A stretch of 38,062 nt of DNA, taken from the NCBI GenBank assembly GCA_051453625.1, contig JBOZIK010000001.1, positions 192,733,861-192,771,922 of the forward strand. The letters are read 5' to 3'. Under the pieces are notes generated by a model. It was not told the DNA's origin and made no database searches. It worked only from the letters and a program-made list of their open reading frames with translations. Positions 8,796 to 20,126 of this stretch are shown piece after piece. The first letter of the stretch is position 1; the number at the start of each line of letters is the position of its first letter. This DNA comes from Welwitschia mirabilis (taxonomy: Eukaryota > Gnetophyta > Gnetopsida > Welwitschiales). A program made the position numbers and the translations under genes.

Positions 8796-11700
8796 GTAAT
8801 GAAGATTAATTTTAGTAATTTTACCTATTTTTAGTACTTCTTGATTAATTATAATTAACAACGACAACAACAAAAATAATAATTCTTTTTATGAAAATTT
8901 TATTTTGTAGTTCATGAGAAAAGAAATTTATAAATAAAAGCTATTACAATGTAAAAGTCAAATAACTCCATCATTTTATATAAAAACAACCAACATACAC
9001 ATTGAAGTTATTAAATTAAAAATTTAATATAGGCTATAAACTAATAATAAAATATTTACATTAATGGCATGTCATATCTTTATATTACTCATTTATATAT
9101 GTTTTTGATCCAAGTTTGAAAAGTAAAAGTACTTAATGTAGTTGGTACAATAAGTTGATAAAGATTAAGTGGAGTATGTTCAACTTTGATTTTTCCTTTC
9201 TTGTCATGAATTTGATAGATCTTAAAATTTATAAGCATTTAAACAGCTACATGCACTCTTATATATAAGCAAAGAAGGATAAAAGAGTAGATTTTACTCT
9301 TCAATGACTTTTAACCATCTTGATATGTATTAAAATATTTAGTTAATAGAATATTTATTTTCTTATTCATTAGATTAGGAAAAATTTATTTCATTGTGAC
9401 ACAATAGTTTTAAATTTCATGTATAGAAAAATATTGGTTTTTCCAATGCATATTTTGAATTGATTAAATATGATTATGAGCCTTTGAAAGATTACAAAGG
9501 AACTAACATGAGAAAATGATTTATGTAATTAACCTTGCTCATTAAACTAAGAAAGCTATTCACCCTAGTGAAGTATATGTGTCATAAATATCATGCTTTA
9601 TTTCCATTCAATTAATCTATTAATGTATCATTTAAGACATTAATTTCATTTATCACTTAATCTCATCCAAATTTTCAATGATTAATATTATCCATTTTAA
9701 TATGTATCATATTATAATATAAGTAATATTATGCACATGTTTTTTGACTTATTGGATCAAGGACCCTTCATCGTTCATCTAGTTACAAATAAATCCCTTT
9801 CATGTCATGTGAACTCACTTCTATCATCCAAGTGTATACTATTACAACTTTTTCTTATGCTCTTTATCTTCTTTTTTCCTCATCCTCTGACTTTTGAGTG
9901 TGAAATTTGAAGCTTAGATCTTGGAACTTGAAGCTTGAAAGTAAGGATCTTGGAGGTTAGGCTTTCATCGAATCTTTATCAAATCTTTACTAAATAATAG
10001 TCTTTAAACCTTCATTATCCCAAGAGGTTTTAACTTCTTTTATTCATGCTATTTTTCTACAAAAAAACTAATTGCATCAGTAAAGTATCACCTTTTATAT
10101 TAGCTTATTGCATGTTTTTACTATGGTGTTTCTTTGCAATTATCCCTTTCATTAGGCTTAAACTAAGATAAGAGAGAGATTTGAGGCATCTTTTTACATG
10201 GTTGATTGATAAGGTTAACTAATGGAATTAATTGACCAAGTGATTGCAAGGTCTACTTTAATGTTTGAGTATCCATGTTTCATATTGCATTGTTAAATAT
10301 TGAGTACATTCTATAATTTCTAAAATAAATTATAGGGGAACACATTAACCTTAATATACAATATTAAAATGCCATGATTCCACTCAGAATTCATGGATCT
10401 ATTAGTAGGATTAGGATGAGATCTCATCAGTCCAAGACTAAAATATCTAGATGATCGAATGTTCCTAAGAAAGGTTGCAATTGTAAACAATTCTTACTAG
10501 ATGATATTGAAGATGAAAAACATGTTCTTCTTGAATTTCGTTTAGCAAAATTTTTGAGATGTAAACGGGTTGTAGGTCCTCTTAGTTTGTATGAACTCTT
10601 TCAATTCCTTACAAGCATTTTAGGACATTTTATTGAATTCATTTTTAAGCTTTTTGAAATGTATACAAATTTTGTCTAGTAGACTTCCTAGGTATGTTTC
10701 AAGATGTAAGCTTTAGTTTGAGTCTGAAATTTATTCATGCAAGGCAGACCTTCAAGTCAAAACTTAAGCTTCATTTTAATTCTTTCTCTTTCAATAATTT
10801 TTATGCATTTCTTTCTTCCTTTTTCCCTCCTCAAAGGAATTTAATTCATGAGGAAGCGTACGACAATTATCATGACCATTGGTTTGCTCAACTAGGTGAA
10901 CAACCCTGGGTGGCCCTTGTGGCCTGGGAGCTAAACATCAAATTTCTAGGTCTCGTGATTTACATGTAAGATGTCGAAACCCACATTTGACTATGCTTTG
11001 AATACATGAATAATAACCATAAGTCAACCCACACATCAAAGGATTTAAACTTAAAGAATTTGGAGTTCCAAATGGCCTATAAACATGAATTAATAAAACA
11101 ATACTATGCTTTAGGTTTTATGCATTGTTTTCATTAATTAGTATTATTTTAATTCTTTTATATTCCTTTTCCATATCCTCTCCATTACTCATATTGAGTT
11201 TTAATATCAATTTTATTAAATATAGTTACTGTAAATTTATTGATGAATTTTTAATTTTCTTACATAGCTAAAGTTTAAATTTTATGGAATGGAATCATAA
11301 CATAAAAATGTTATAATAATAGCAATCAAAATCAGAATCAACACAGAAATCAACAATTTTCTTAGAAAATAAGAAAATGATTTTTCCTAGAGATAAGATG
11401 AATTGGCGATGACCCTATACATTGAAAAATATACAGGAAAAATAATATCATAGTATTACTATAATATAGATCCGTAACTAGGTGCCAATATTTATGTGCA
11501 ATCTTATTTTGCTTTTTTCTTGGGTTAAGAAAACATATAAAGTGTAAATTAAAACCAAGCATTTATAAATAAAACTAGAAATTAAAATTTAAAGTAACAT
11601 ATTTAGTACATTATACATTTAAGCCTTTAAAATTGGTTTTTGTATTCATCTTAACCATTGCATTATCATGTAAGCCTTCAAAACTAAGGATTTATAACTA

Positions 11701-12195
11701 AATTTGAAACTTGAAAATGCAATTAAAGTTAGTTAATTTTTCATAATAAAAATATTGAGTACTCATTGAAACTACATTTTATTTCATTATTTCTAATTTA
11801 CTATATGAATTATCATTTTTGTCATAGAAGTGTAAATTATTTTTGAAATTTAGCTAGTATTGACATATCATAGAGTGAAACTCGTTCACTTAAAAATGAA
11901 GTTTTCCTTTTCAATGAATAAGGAAAATAATAGAAATAATTTTAAACCTTACATGCTTACCTTTTATTTTGCAAATATAAATGGTTTTAGTATTGAAGTT
12001 TTGATTCTTATTTATTTATTATTTTTTATGCCCATAATTTCAAAAGATTAATCATGCTTATTAATGATTAATCATTATTTAAAATAAAATATAATTTAAT
12101 GTAACCTTTTCGATTAAAAAAAGGCTAATTTGAATTAGATTGACCACCACAAAAATCTAGAATTAATTATAAACTTATGACGATTAGTTACAAGA
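8796..12195. other. AT-rich DNA without recognisable genes
   Basis: No protein family is visible in any frame. The open frame 10694-10969 (+) has no recognisable motif. A stretch near 9905-9960 (repeated CTTGGA/CTTGAAG words) resembles leader sequence in the element 2 LTR near 30990-31060, and may be another decayed LTR. Confidence 0.5.
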
Positions 12196-12300
12196 CATCA
12201 AACTTGAAACTTTTAGTGATTGTACCTCCCCTTTAAGAGTAGAGCATCATGATTGGTTAAACAAATGATTTCATTACACCTAAGGTCTTCTACTAACCTC
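12196..12300 (-). repeat. Dispersed repeat copy 2 (same family)
   Basis: It shares, in + orientation, the blocks TTGAAACTTTTAGTGATTGT, a CTCCCCTTTAAG segment, ATCATGATTGG and AAATGATTTCATTA with the other copies. The part carrying the promoter boxes is absent or unrecognisable. Confidence 0.45.
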
Positions 12301-12786
12301 TGTGATTTTAAATATTTTTTCTAAAAATTACTTTATGAAAATGACATAGAAAATAAAAATAGAAAACAAGAAGTAATTAATTTAACTTTATAAAATTAAT
12401 ACTTAACCTTCTTAGAAAAATGAGTATTGTAAATTATATAAAACTGTGTAAGCTTTCTAAAGAATCATCAATCACTTAAAAATTCCAAATAATTTAAGAG
12501 TTATGATATTTTTAGTCTAATGTGCTATATATTAACTTTGGAATTTTTTACAATTAAAATATGATCCTAAAAGATATATTTATAGAAATCTAATAAAATG
12601 AATTTCTATATATCTTATTATGAGTCTAGTTTACTAAAATTAACATAATTTATCTTTATATTTTATAAATTATTAATTATCAACATTTAGTTACAATACC
12701 TTTTTAAAAGCCTAATAATCAAAATTAATGTTATTAACTATAGAAAATGATCTAATATGATTTAAAATCTAAGGTAGATAGTAATG

Positions 12787-12900
12787 GAGGAATGTTGACC
12801 TTGAAACTTTTAGTAAGCATATGTCTTCTTTGAAGTACAACCATAATGATAACCCAAAGAAATAATTTAATTATGCCCTAGGCCTCATGGGATGCTAAAT
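12787..12900 (-). repeat. Dispersed repeat copy 3 (same family)
   Basis: It shares GGAATGTTGACCTTGAAAC, ACAACCATAATGAT and ATAATTTAATTATGCCCTAG with the family. It lies about 85 bp before copy 4. Confidence 0.45.
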
Positions 12901-12983
12901 AAAAAAATCTCAAGTGTATAATAATTCAAATAATTTCATTTTTATTTAATGTTTTTTAGTAATAAGATATGCATTTCTTATTA

Positions 12984-13175
12984 AGAGAGGTTGGAATTAG
13001 AAACTATCAGTGACTATACCTCCCCATAGGAATACAACCACCATCATTACTTAAATAAATGATTTAATTATGTTCAAGGCCTTATAGTCTGTCAAGCAGG
13101 ACATTTAAAGATTAGAATTCACATTTTTCTTAATGAAAGATGAGTATCCCATTAGTTAATAACTACCACCTTATT
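12984..13175 (-). repeat. Dispersed repeat copy 4 (same family)
   Basis: It aligns with copy 1 over most of its length, including ATGATTTAATTATG and GAAAGATGAGTATCCCATTA. The A-box region survives on the minus strand (TAATGGGATACTCATC), while the B-box region has decayed. Confidence 0.45.
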
Positions 13176-13246
13176 TGCATGCCTTTCATGTTAAGGTTTT
13201 TATTCTAAATGATAAGTGAAATTTTCCATTCTAAATGAATTAATTT

Positions 13247-13750
13247 TGGCTATATAATTGATTAGGAAATGCGAAATTTAATTTTATTTTACTGTTTATA
13301 TAGTATAATTTTTTCCACACAGTACTTACTTTTATTTTTAATGCAAATACTTAGAAATTCTTGAAAGTTGTTTCTTGTATTTATTTTATATTTACATGAA
13401 TCTAAGGAAGCATTATACTTAAGTTTGATTGTATATTTGATTAATAAATTCATACTTCAATTTTGTTTTACTATTTACACATTATTTTTTTTCCAAATAC
13501 ACACACACACACACACACATTATTTTCCAGAGCTTACTTTTATTTTAATGAAAATACTTAGAAATTATTAAAACTTTAAATTACTTTTTAGTACTTGCTT
13601 TTATTTTAATGCAAATACTTTGAAATTCTTGAAAGTTTAAATTAGTACTTTTTATTTTAGTCTCTTTTACTTGTTTTATATTTACATAAACTTAAGTAAT
13701 CATTACACCTTACTATTCTAGTTTATTTTTGTATTCATTTTTATTCTTGT
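13247..13750 (+). repeat. Two-unit local tandem duplication with inner copies
   Basis: A module containing ACTTACTTTTATTTT and AATACTTAGAAATT occurs at 13321-13370, 13531-13579 and, with changes, 13590-13640. A second module (TTGTTTTATATTTACATAAA or a close variant) occurs near 13373-13420 and 13661-13709. A third (ATTTTGTTTTACTATTTA or a variant) occurs near 13288 and 13458. Together they indicate an old duplication of about 190 bp, with a further duplication and a CA microsatellite in the second unit. Confidence 0.6.
13499..13519 (+). repeat. (AC)n microsatellite
   Basis: A perfect dinucleotide run of about 10 units inside the second unit of the local duplication. Confidence 0.95.
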
Positions 13751-13976
13751 CTTTTTTGAATTAATTATATTATCATGATAAAGTTTCCCTTTAAAAAAAA
13801 AAGGTCACCTATATTTCAATTCAAAATATTAATTACATCATGGTCCATCTAAGTTAAAGGCAGTCATCCAACTACCTTGGAAGTAAAAATGAGTTTTCAA
13901 AAACTTACATAACAAAAATAAAAAATCAATAGACTCCCATCCCTTGCTAGTACCACCTGTCATAGTACTCTATCTA

Positions 13977-14150
13977 CATTTCTCTATGAAATTAATGAAA
14001 GGGGGCTTTTCTTTGTTTGTTGCCAATCATATCCTTAGAATCATTGAGCTTGATAGTTTTCAACATTTCTCTATGAAATTAATGAAAGGTATCTCTTCTT
14101 TATTTTTTTATCAATCACATCCTTAGAGTTATTGCGCTTGATAGTTTTTA
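13977..14150 (+). repeat. Two-copy 87-bp tandem duplication
   Basis: CATTTCTCTATGAAATTAAT starts at 13977 and again at 14064. Both copies continue with a TCTT-rich stretch, ATCC(T)TAGA and GCTTGATAGTTTT. Both belong to the AT-rich flank of the coding-like tract that follows. Confidence 0.85.
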
Positions 14151-14239
14151 CAAGTACCTCCTCCAATGTGTGCCAATTTTTATCTAGGTACCATTATAGA
14201 ACCAACTTACAGTGTGTTTTGATGCTTTACTACATTAAT

Positions 14240-15420
14240 GTTGTGGTAATTAGACCTAGCTCATCATAGCGATCTTCCCACTCCATGATAGGGACAAGCT
14301 CATTGTATTCTACATCTTTACTTCCTTCATCAATGATCTTCGAATAATAATATTTATCCATGTTTTCTTCTTTCTTTTGGTCACCTCTACTAGAGGAATC
14401 ATCGTGATATTCATTTTACTACTAATATTTCTCATGGGATTGCTATTCTTCTAGTTTCTACTAGTAAAATTTTTCTGAATTTTCATCACTGAAGACATTT
14501 GTCTTAGCTCCACTTAAGTTCTCTTCTACATTTTCTATGGTTCCAACCCCTTCATCCCCCAACCCCCTTTTTCTAAAAACATTTTGTGGCATTTTCCTAG
14601 TTCTTCCTTTTCACCTTCCTTCCATCCTCTCCTTTTAAGGTAGTAATTAGTATCTTCATTTTCTTCTCCTCCCTTGCATGGCTTTCTTATTCCTTCTCAT
14701 TGTTACTAAGAATAGTAATCTTTAGCTTTACATTCTCCTCTGGTCCATTTCATTACATTTCTTCAATGTTATGTGGGATTACACCATGACCTTTGCCTTT
14801 TTCTTTGTCTAGTCTTGAGGGTTCCTCCTATTCTCTATTGCTATGCTTTTAGCTTCAAAGGGCTCATTTTCTTTTATATACTAGTTTTGAGTTAATTTGT
14901 TCAGGCCTTGATCTTCTTGGAATTATTCCCTTAGGAGATGGCTCTCCCTTTCAGTTTGAGCACATGATAAAATTAACAATCTTTTGAATTAGACCAAAGT
15001 ATCTACATTCCACCTTATCTTTTAGTTTTTCTACAAAATAATGAGGTAGATTTATCCTCATCCTCTCTCTCAAAACTATTAAAACAAAATGTGATCCTCT
15101 TATCTTAAACTTATTTCCATCCTAGATATGATAGGGTTAATAAATTCCACCTCTAATCCCATAGACCTTATAGCTCAACCTTTTAAATGTGCTCCCCTTT
15201 GTTTGCTCTTATGGCTTTTCTTTGGGAAAACTTATTGGCATTGTTGTACCCATGAATGATGGAAAGATGAGTTCACCCTTTAAAGCCAACCCTATAGCTT
15301 TAATTACATGCTCAAAGTTGATTACGAATCACCTATTTTCTAGTATAAATGTTTCTTCTTTGATGAATTCATCCGTCTTGAAATTGTGCTCTTCTTTTAG
15401 CTCCATCAAAATTGTTCATA
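14240..15420 (-). pseudogene. Unidentified decayed coding tract
   Basis: Read on the minus strand, several long stretches look coding although stops interrupt them. From the upstream end these are FINFEHVIKAIGLALKG-like sequence (about 15300), RGSHFVLIVLRERMRINLPH followed by YFVEKLKDK (about 15080-15000), a basic Lys/Arg-rich stretch (about 14900-14650), and an acidic, Asp/Glu-rich end with ENMDKYYYSKIIDEGSKDVE (about 14365-14290). Cytosine-rich + strand text here is the shadow of this purine-rich strand. I do not recognise the family. A retroelement gag-like or DUF4283-like protein is possible but unproven. Confidence 0.4.
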
Positions 15421-16389
15421 CAGTGATAGTATATTTATTGCCATAAGTGGTCATTTTTTCTAAATTGCTTAACTTATTATAGCTCAAACCTAGGGATGCT
15501 TCCCCATAGTATAAATGGCTTCATTTTTTACTGTCTTTTTTAAATTCTATCCAAAATCTTATGTGTATCTTGCTTTTTCCCTTTAATAATCCCATTACTT
15601 CTTATAGTCTAGATGAATCATAAAACTACATTTAAGTCTCTTATTGTTGTATTAATAATGTCACTCTAGTTCCTTACTAATAAAAACCCCTATAAACTTT
15701 ATGCCCTAGTGAGCAATCCTTGAATAAATGCTTTATTGATTCTAGCTAACTATTACATGAACTATAAGTTTCTAGAACCTAAATTCTTCATTGCCTCAAA
15801 TTAACCACCACTAGCATCTGTCCCCTTACAATTAACCATTTTAATACTCTATACTCCTCCATCCTGCATTTCTACCACATAGCACATTTGTACTATAGTT
15901 TGAGATTAGTAATTGCTTTGGGATGATATTTTCATTACTAGTCACTCTTTTATCCTCGTCATGATTACGTATTAGCTACCACTTAGTTGTTATTTCTTCT
16001 AGTTTCTTTATTTTAGCATCTATTTGAGTATCACTACTTTTGGAGAATCCCCTTACTCTAATAGTCTTTAACTTTAGTTCCTATCCTTCTTGAAGCTAGA
16101 ATTTAGCTAAAATAATCTCATTTCATATGGGATCAAGCCATTCAAAATTTAGATGATTAAACTAATATATTACTTTGTCTAGCTACTAAGTTGTCCATTC
16201 TTCTAACTCTCTTCCTCCTTTGCATAGGGATATCTAGAAAGGAGAATCCCCCTACTTCACCTCCTCATTTCTATATTTTCTTTTTATCACTTTTATCTAA
16301 GAAGCCAAACCATCACATCCACATTTTCAATTATATTCATTTGGATAGGGAAAGTACTGTCCTTGATGTCATGTATTCTCCATTATCTT
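15421..16389. other. Decayed sequence between two coding-like tracts
   Basis: Small minus-strand stretches (for example DTQIDAKIKKLEEITTKW near 15985-16040) look coding-derived, but no continuous domain could be followed. Open frames on the + strand at 16191-16391 and 16388-16648 are read as shadows. Confidence 0.4.
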
Positions 16390-16640
16390 GATTCTATTGG
16401 CATGCCATAACATGAATGCTAAAAACTCTTTTCATTCTTCCCCAATAAAATTTTTGACGATTTTATATATTTTACCTTTAACCTTATCTAGTAGAATCCC
16501 TACAGAAGCACTATATCTTGCAATAGGCATTAAAACCAAGTTAGCTAAGAAAATTTTGGCTCTACTAAATAGGAAAATCAAATTTCAACTATTACATCTC
16601 CCCTTAACTTTCGACATCAAGCTAATTCAAGTAGATATAT
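16390..16640 (-). pseudogene. Possible LINE-like or other retroelement coding fragment
   Basis: On the minus strand one frame reads SRAKIFLANLVLMPIARYSA, then GILLDKVKGKIYKIVKNFIG and, after a stop, KEFLAFMLWHANRI. This has the flavour of the segment after the polymerase domain in plant LINE proteins (aliphatic block, small loop, then an aromatic-rich block), but the match is weak. It may instead belong to the tract at 14240-15420. Confidence 0.25.
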
Positions 16641-16679
16641 GCTTCTAATCAAACATAAAAACTTTTAGATAGGAATTCA

Positions 16680-16689
16680 NNNNNNNNNN
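16680..16689. other. Assembly gap, 10 N
   Basis: A short run of N; the flanks share no duplicated sequence. Confidence 0.95.
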
Positions 16690-17236
16690 CATTTATAAGG
16701 ATATAGTTATAGCCTATTGTACACTTGTCATAATCCAATTTCATTTAATGGATTTTTATTGGTAATAATAAAATATTTAACATAAAAACCTTTAACAGTG
16801 AAGTGAGCATCCAAAATGAATTGAAAATATTTAGTAATATGATCAAGAAGAAATTCATTCTTAATTCATTGTTGTCAAAACAACACCTTCCTATGTTAAA
16901 AACAAGGCCTTAGGGAATGCACCGGTCAAGTTATGCTCTTGTTAAGGTCTAATCTGTGGCACTACTAGGGTATTAAGCTACATTTTTAAGGACTCAGTAT
17001 ATGTTTGCAAATCACATGCATGCCTTTCACTCTTTCATTGCACTTACTTAAACAATGATGAAAGGTTATCATTTCATTAGAGTCATGAATCTTCATTAGT
17101 AAGTATAATCAGTTTCACAAGGATTATATCCCTTGAATGGTTATGTACATTCTCTTAACAAACATAATAATTGTAATTAACAATAAGAACTAGATATTAT
17201 TTTTCTCATTAAAAAAATGGATCATAAAAGACTTCA
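16690..17236 (-). mobile_element. Presumed 3' LTR region of element 3
   Basis: It lies directly downstream (on the minus strand) of the element 3 polypurine tract, so the 3' LTR should start at about 17236 and run to lower coordinates. Its far end could not be placed because the other LTR is not in the window. Confidence 0.4.
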
Positions 17237-17251
17237 CCCCCATCCCCTCTT
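17237..17251 (-). promoter_or_regulatory. Polypurine tract of element 3
   Basis: On the minus strand the sequence is CTTAAGAGGGGATGGGGG followed by TGAAGT, with the GGACAAACATCAA-type run-up usual in Ty3 elements. It marks the start of the 3' LTR at about 17236. Confidence 0.65.
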
Positions 17252-17427
17252 AAGATTGATGTTTGTCCTTAAATGGCTATTCCTTAAGGGGATTTTCTTG
17301 TGTGCTTGCTTATCCTTCCTCATATTCTTTATCTTTGTCTTAATCCACTATATATTTGAAAACCTTATCCAATTATGTTGGTCACAATAAGATCATTCAA
17401 TTAATATTTTCCTGATGATTTTTCCTC

Positions 17428-17637
17428 TCAATTTCTTTTCTCTCTTCTCTTTAATTCTAACAGTTTGATAGTAAAAGTGAGATTAGATCTTATCAAGATG
17501 TTCTTCCAATAAATTATGTAGTTATTAAACCTTTTAAAATAGTATGGCTTAAGGAGGCTAACATGAAAGACCAGACATACACAAGACCATTCGGCAAGGA
17601 GGTCAAGTCTATAAGGTAATGCGCCAATCCTTTGCAT
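17428..17637 (-). pseudogene. Integrase C-terminal tail of element 3
   Basis: The open frame reads RIGALPYRLDLLAEWS and FHVSLLKPYYF, the well-known G-x-x-x-Y-x-L-x-L-P...F-H-V-S-x-L-K block after Ty3 integrases. No clear chromodomain follows. Confidence 0.8.
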
Positions 17638-17719
17638 AATGGAAAAGGGTCCATAGAATCAAGAAATCAACATGCCATATTTTCCTAGCTTTAAAGATGT
17701 TCTTTCTGGATTTACTCTC

Positions 17720-18500
17720 AATAATACCTAATTATTGATTTAGAAAATTTCATGGAAGTGTTCTCCCTCAAAGTACTTCTTCTACCTATATTATTCACTT
17801 CATAATCCCTCCTAAATCGTTTAAATGGTTTTCTCGATTCTTTGAATTTATTCCTATTGTCCTTGTTCTTTGTGAGTGGGATTCTTCCAAGTAATTGGAA
17901 TTGCATAGTTTCTACCATACATAGCTTCGAATGAAAAGCATTTAATGGAGGACTTGTACCCTTGATTGTAGACAAGATCTCTCAAATGAAGATAGTCTTT
18001 TCACCTAGTGGTTTTACCTACAACAAAACCCCTTAGTATGTCTGCTAAGATATGGTTTAGTCACTTGGTTTGTCTATTGGTTTTGGAGTGAAAAGTTGTA
18101 CTAAAGAATAATTCTGTCCCTAACTACTTAGAGAACTCCTACCAAAAATTACATATAAATTTTGAATCATGATAAAAATAATAATTTTTAAAGTATCATG
18201 TAATTTCAATATCTCCCTTATGAATTTTTTGGTAATATCCTTTGTTGTTTCTATCATCTTCATTAGGATGAAGTAAGTGATCTTTGTTAATCTTTCAATA
18301 CATATAAATATAACATCATGTTATTTGACTATTTGAAGTAATCCTGCAACGAAGTCCGTCATAATCTCCTCCCATTTTCATGATGGTACTTTTAGAGGTT
18401 TTAGAAGTCTTGTTGGGTTTTGTTGTGCCACTTTGACCTTTTGATAAATTGGGCATCCTTTGGTAAATTCTTTCATATGATTACATTCTTAGCCAATAAT
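17720..18500 (-). pseudogene. Integrase domain of element 3
   Basis: The zinc-binding end shows CPIYQKVK, followed by LLKPLKVPSWKWEEIMTDFV, ERLTKITYFILMK and then, after a frame change, HDSKFICNFW, LGTELFFSTTFHSKTNRQTK, LNHILADILRG and SFEAMYGRNYAIPITW. The first two catalytic aspartates are recognisable. The position of the catalytic Glu in the DGQTE block reads Lys (NRQTK), a G-to-A type change, so it could not be active even without its stops. Confidence 0.85.
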
Positions 18501-18789
18501 ATTATTATCATAAGGTGTTTAAGTTTTTGTAAAGGCTAGATGTCCTGCTTATGAAACTTCATGAGCCTCTAATAGAAGTTACAATGTCATGGTCCTTGTG
18601 GAATGCAAACTGGCCTATTTCTCATTAATATGTTATCTAATGTCAAGTGATAGTGGTGAACCTCTTATTTCTTCAATGTTTTTTCTGAGTTTCTCCAAAC
18701 AATTGATGCTAGGGTAGATGTTCCTTGATCTCCGTGGACATCTCTGAATTAACTGTGTAAACCATCATATACCACATTTGGCTAAGCAC

Positions 18790-19115
18790 ATTAGCCACTT
18801 TATTTTCTTTCCTTATATGTATTTAAAATTAGAATTATATCTTGCTAAGATTTTCATCCATTATCGTTGTCTCATGTCTTGGAGAGGCTGTTTATGTAGA
18901 AATTCTAAGCTTTTATGATCAATTTTTATTTGTAACTTACCTTTAATGAGATAATGTCTTCATATCTTTGAAGTGTGGACGATCGCTAATATCTCTAGGT
19001 CATGTACATGGTAATTTCATTCATATTTATTTAGTTTTTGTGATTCATATCTGAGTACTTGTCCTTCTTACATTGGAACTATTCCAATACCTTCTCCACA
19101 CACATCTATTTTTAC
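18790..19115 (-). pseudogene. RNase H domain of element 3
   Basis: The minus strand shows GEGIGIVPM, EGQVLRYESQKLNKYE, DLEILAIVHTSK, RHYLIKGKLQIKIDHKSLEF and ILARYNSNFKY. These are the standard blocks of a Ty3 RNase H, with the DHKSLEF block in place of DHKSLKY or similar. Confidence 0.85.
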
Positions 19116-19239
19116 TACTTGCACCTTATTAGACTTTGTTTGGATACCTTTCTTTAATATAACGTAACCTAAATAACTAATAGAATTTTTAAAGAATTCA
19201 CATTTGATTAAAATACATGATCTTTAAGTGATTATAAAA

Positions 19240-19862
19240 CTATCTTTAGATATTGGATATCCTCCTCCTTACTTTTAGAGTATACTAGAATATCATCCAT
19301 ACAAACAATTACAAACTATTCCAAATAACCATGAAAAACATTATTCATTAATTTCATGAGAATGGCTAGAGCATTTGCCAAACCAAATGGCATAACAGTG
19401 AATTCAAAGTGGTCATATTTTGTTTTAAATTGTGTTTGTGAAGTATCTCTTTCCTTGATGCATATTTGATGGTATCTTGATTTCAGATCTATCTTAGTAA
19501 AGTACCTTATTCCTATAACTAATCAAACAAATCAATAATTCTAGGCAGTGGATATTTTTTTCTTGATGATTTCCTTTTTTATTTGGTGATAGTTATTATG
19601 TAGGCAAAGCGATCGTTCTTTTTTCTTAACAAATAATACTGGGGCTTTCCATGGTGGTATACTTGATCTCATTTTTCCTTTGTTCATTAGTTATTCTATT
19701 TACAACTTGAGTTTACTTAATCCCATAACTACAAATCGATAGGGGGCTTAAGAAATAGGTTGTGCACTAGGTACAATATGTATAATATGTTGGACCTTTT
19801 ATTTTGGTGGTAAGCATATTTGATCTTCAAATACTTCATGAACTTCATGCAACTCTTCTCGT
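19240..19862 (-). pseudogene. Reverse transcriptase domain of element 3
   Basis: Recognisable blocks across two frames are EELHEVHEVFEDQICLPPK, APYRF, LMNKGKMRSS, PWKAPVLFVKKK, YPLPRIIDLFD, YFTKIDLKSRYHQICIKERD, FEFTVMPFGLANA and VCMDDILVYSK. The two catalytic aspartates of the YxDD box are kept, but its Tyr reads Cys. Stops and frame changes interrupt it. Confidence 0.88.
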
Positions 19863-20126
19863 AATTAAACTTCATGATCATTTATCATCATGACACAAAA
19901 TAGATATATTGTTTGGATAGCTTTATGAATCTTTCTTTGTCATAAATAGAATTTATTTCTTCCTACCTTTCCCTTTGAGGATCTAACCTCTGAACAAAGT
20001 GGAAATGAAAGGGCTTAAACTCGAATGAAGCTTTTACATTATACTTATGTAACACCCTAGGTTTTTATGCCATAATAGTGAAGTAGCCTTGGGGTTCAAG
20101 AAATGGGGTAAGGTGGAATTACTTAA

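Larger units (their letters stand above)
17237..20047 (-). mobile_element. Ty3/gypsy element 3, 3' half of pol, broken by element 2
   Basis: In minus-strand order the tract shows the RT linker and RT (19862-19240), RNase H (19115-18790), integrase (18500-17720), the post-core tail (17637-17428) and a polypurine tract (17251-17237). This is the order of a Ty3-type pol. The upstream part (protease, gag, 5' LTR) is missing because the plus-strand element 2 begins at 20048; it should resume beyond the right end of element 2, outside the window. Many stops and frameshifts mark it as old. Element 3 is the outermost and oldest layer of the nest. Confidence 0.85.

Noticed and set aside
10694-10969. 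Possible small gene of 91 residues
   Set aside because: No recognisable motif, AT-rich composition, no supporting splice or promoter context; best explained as chance in decayed repeat DNA.
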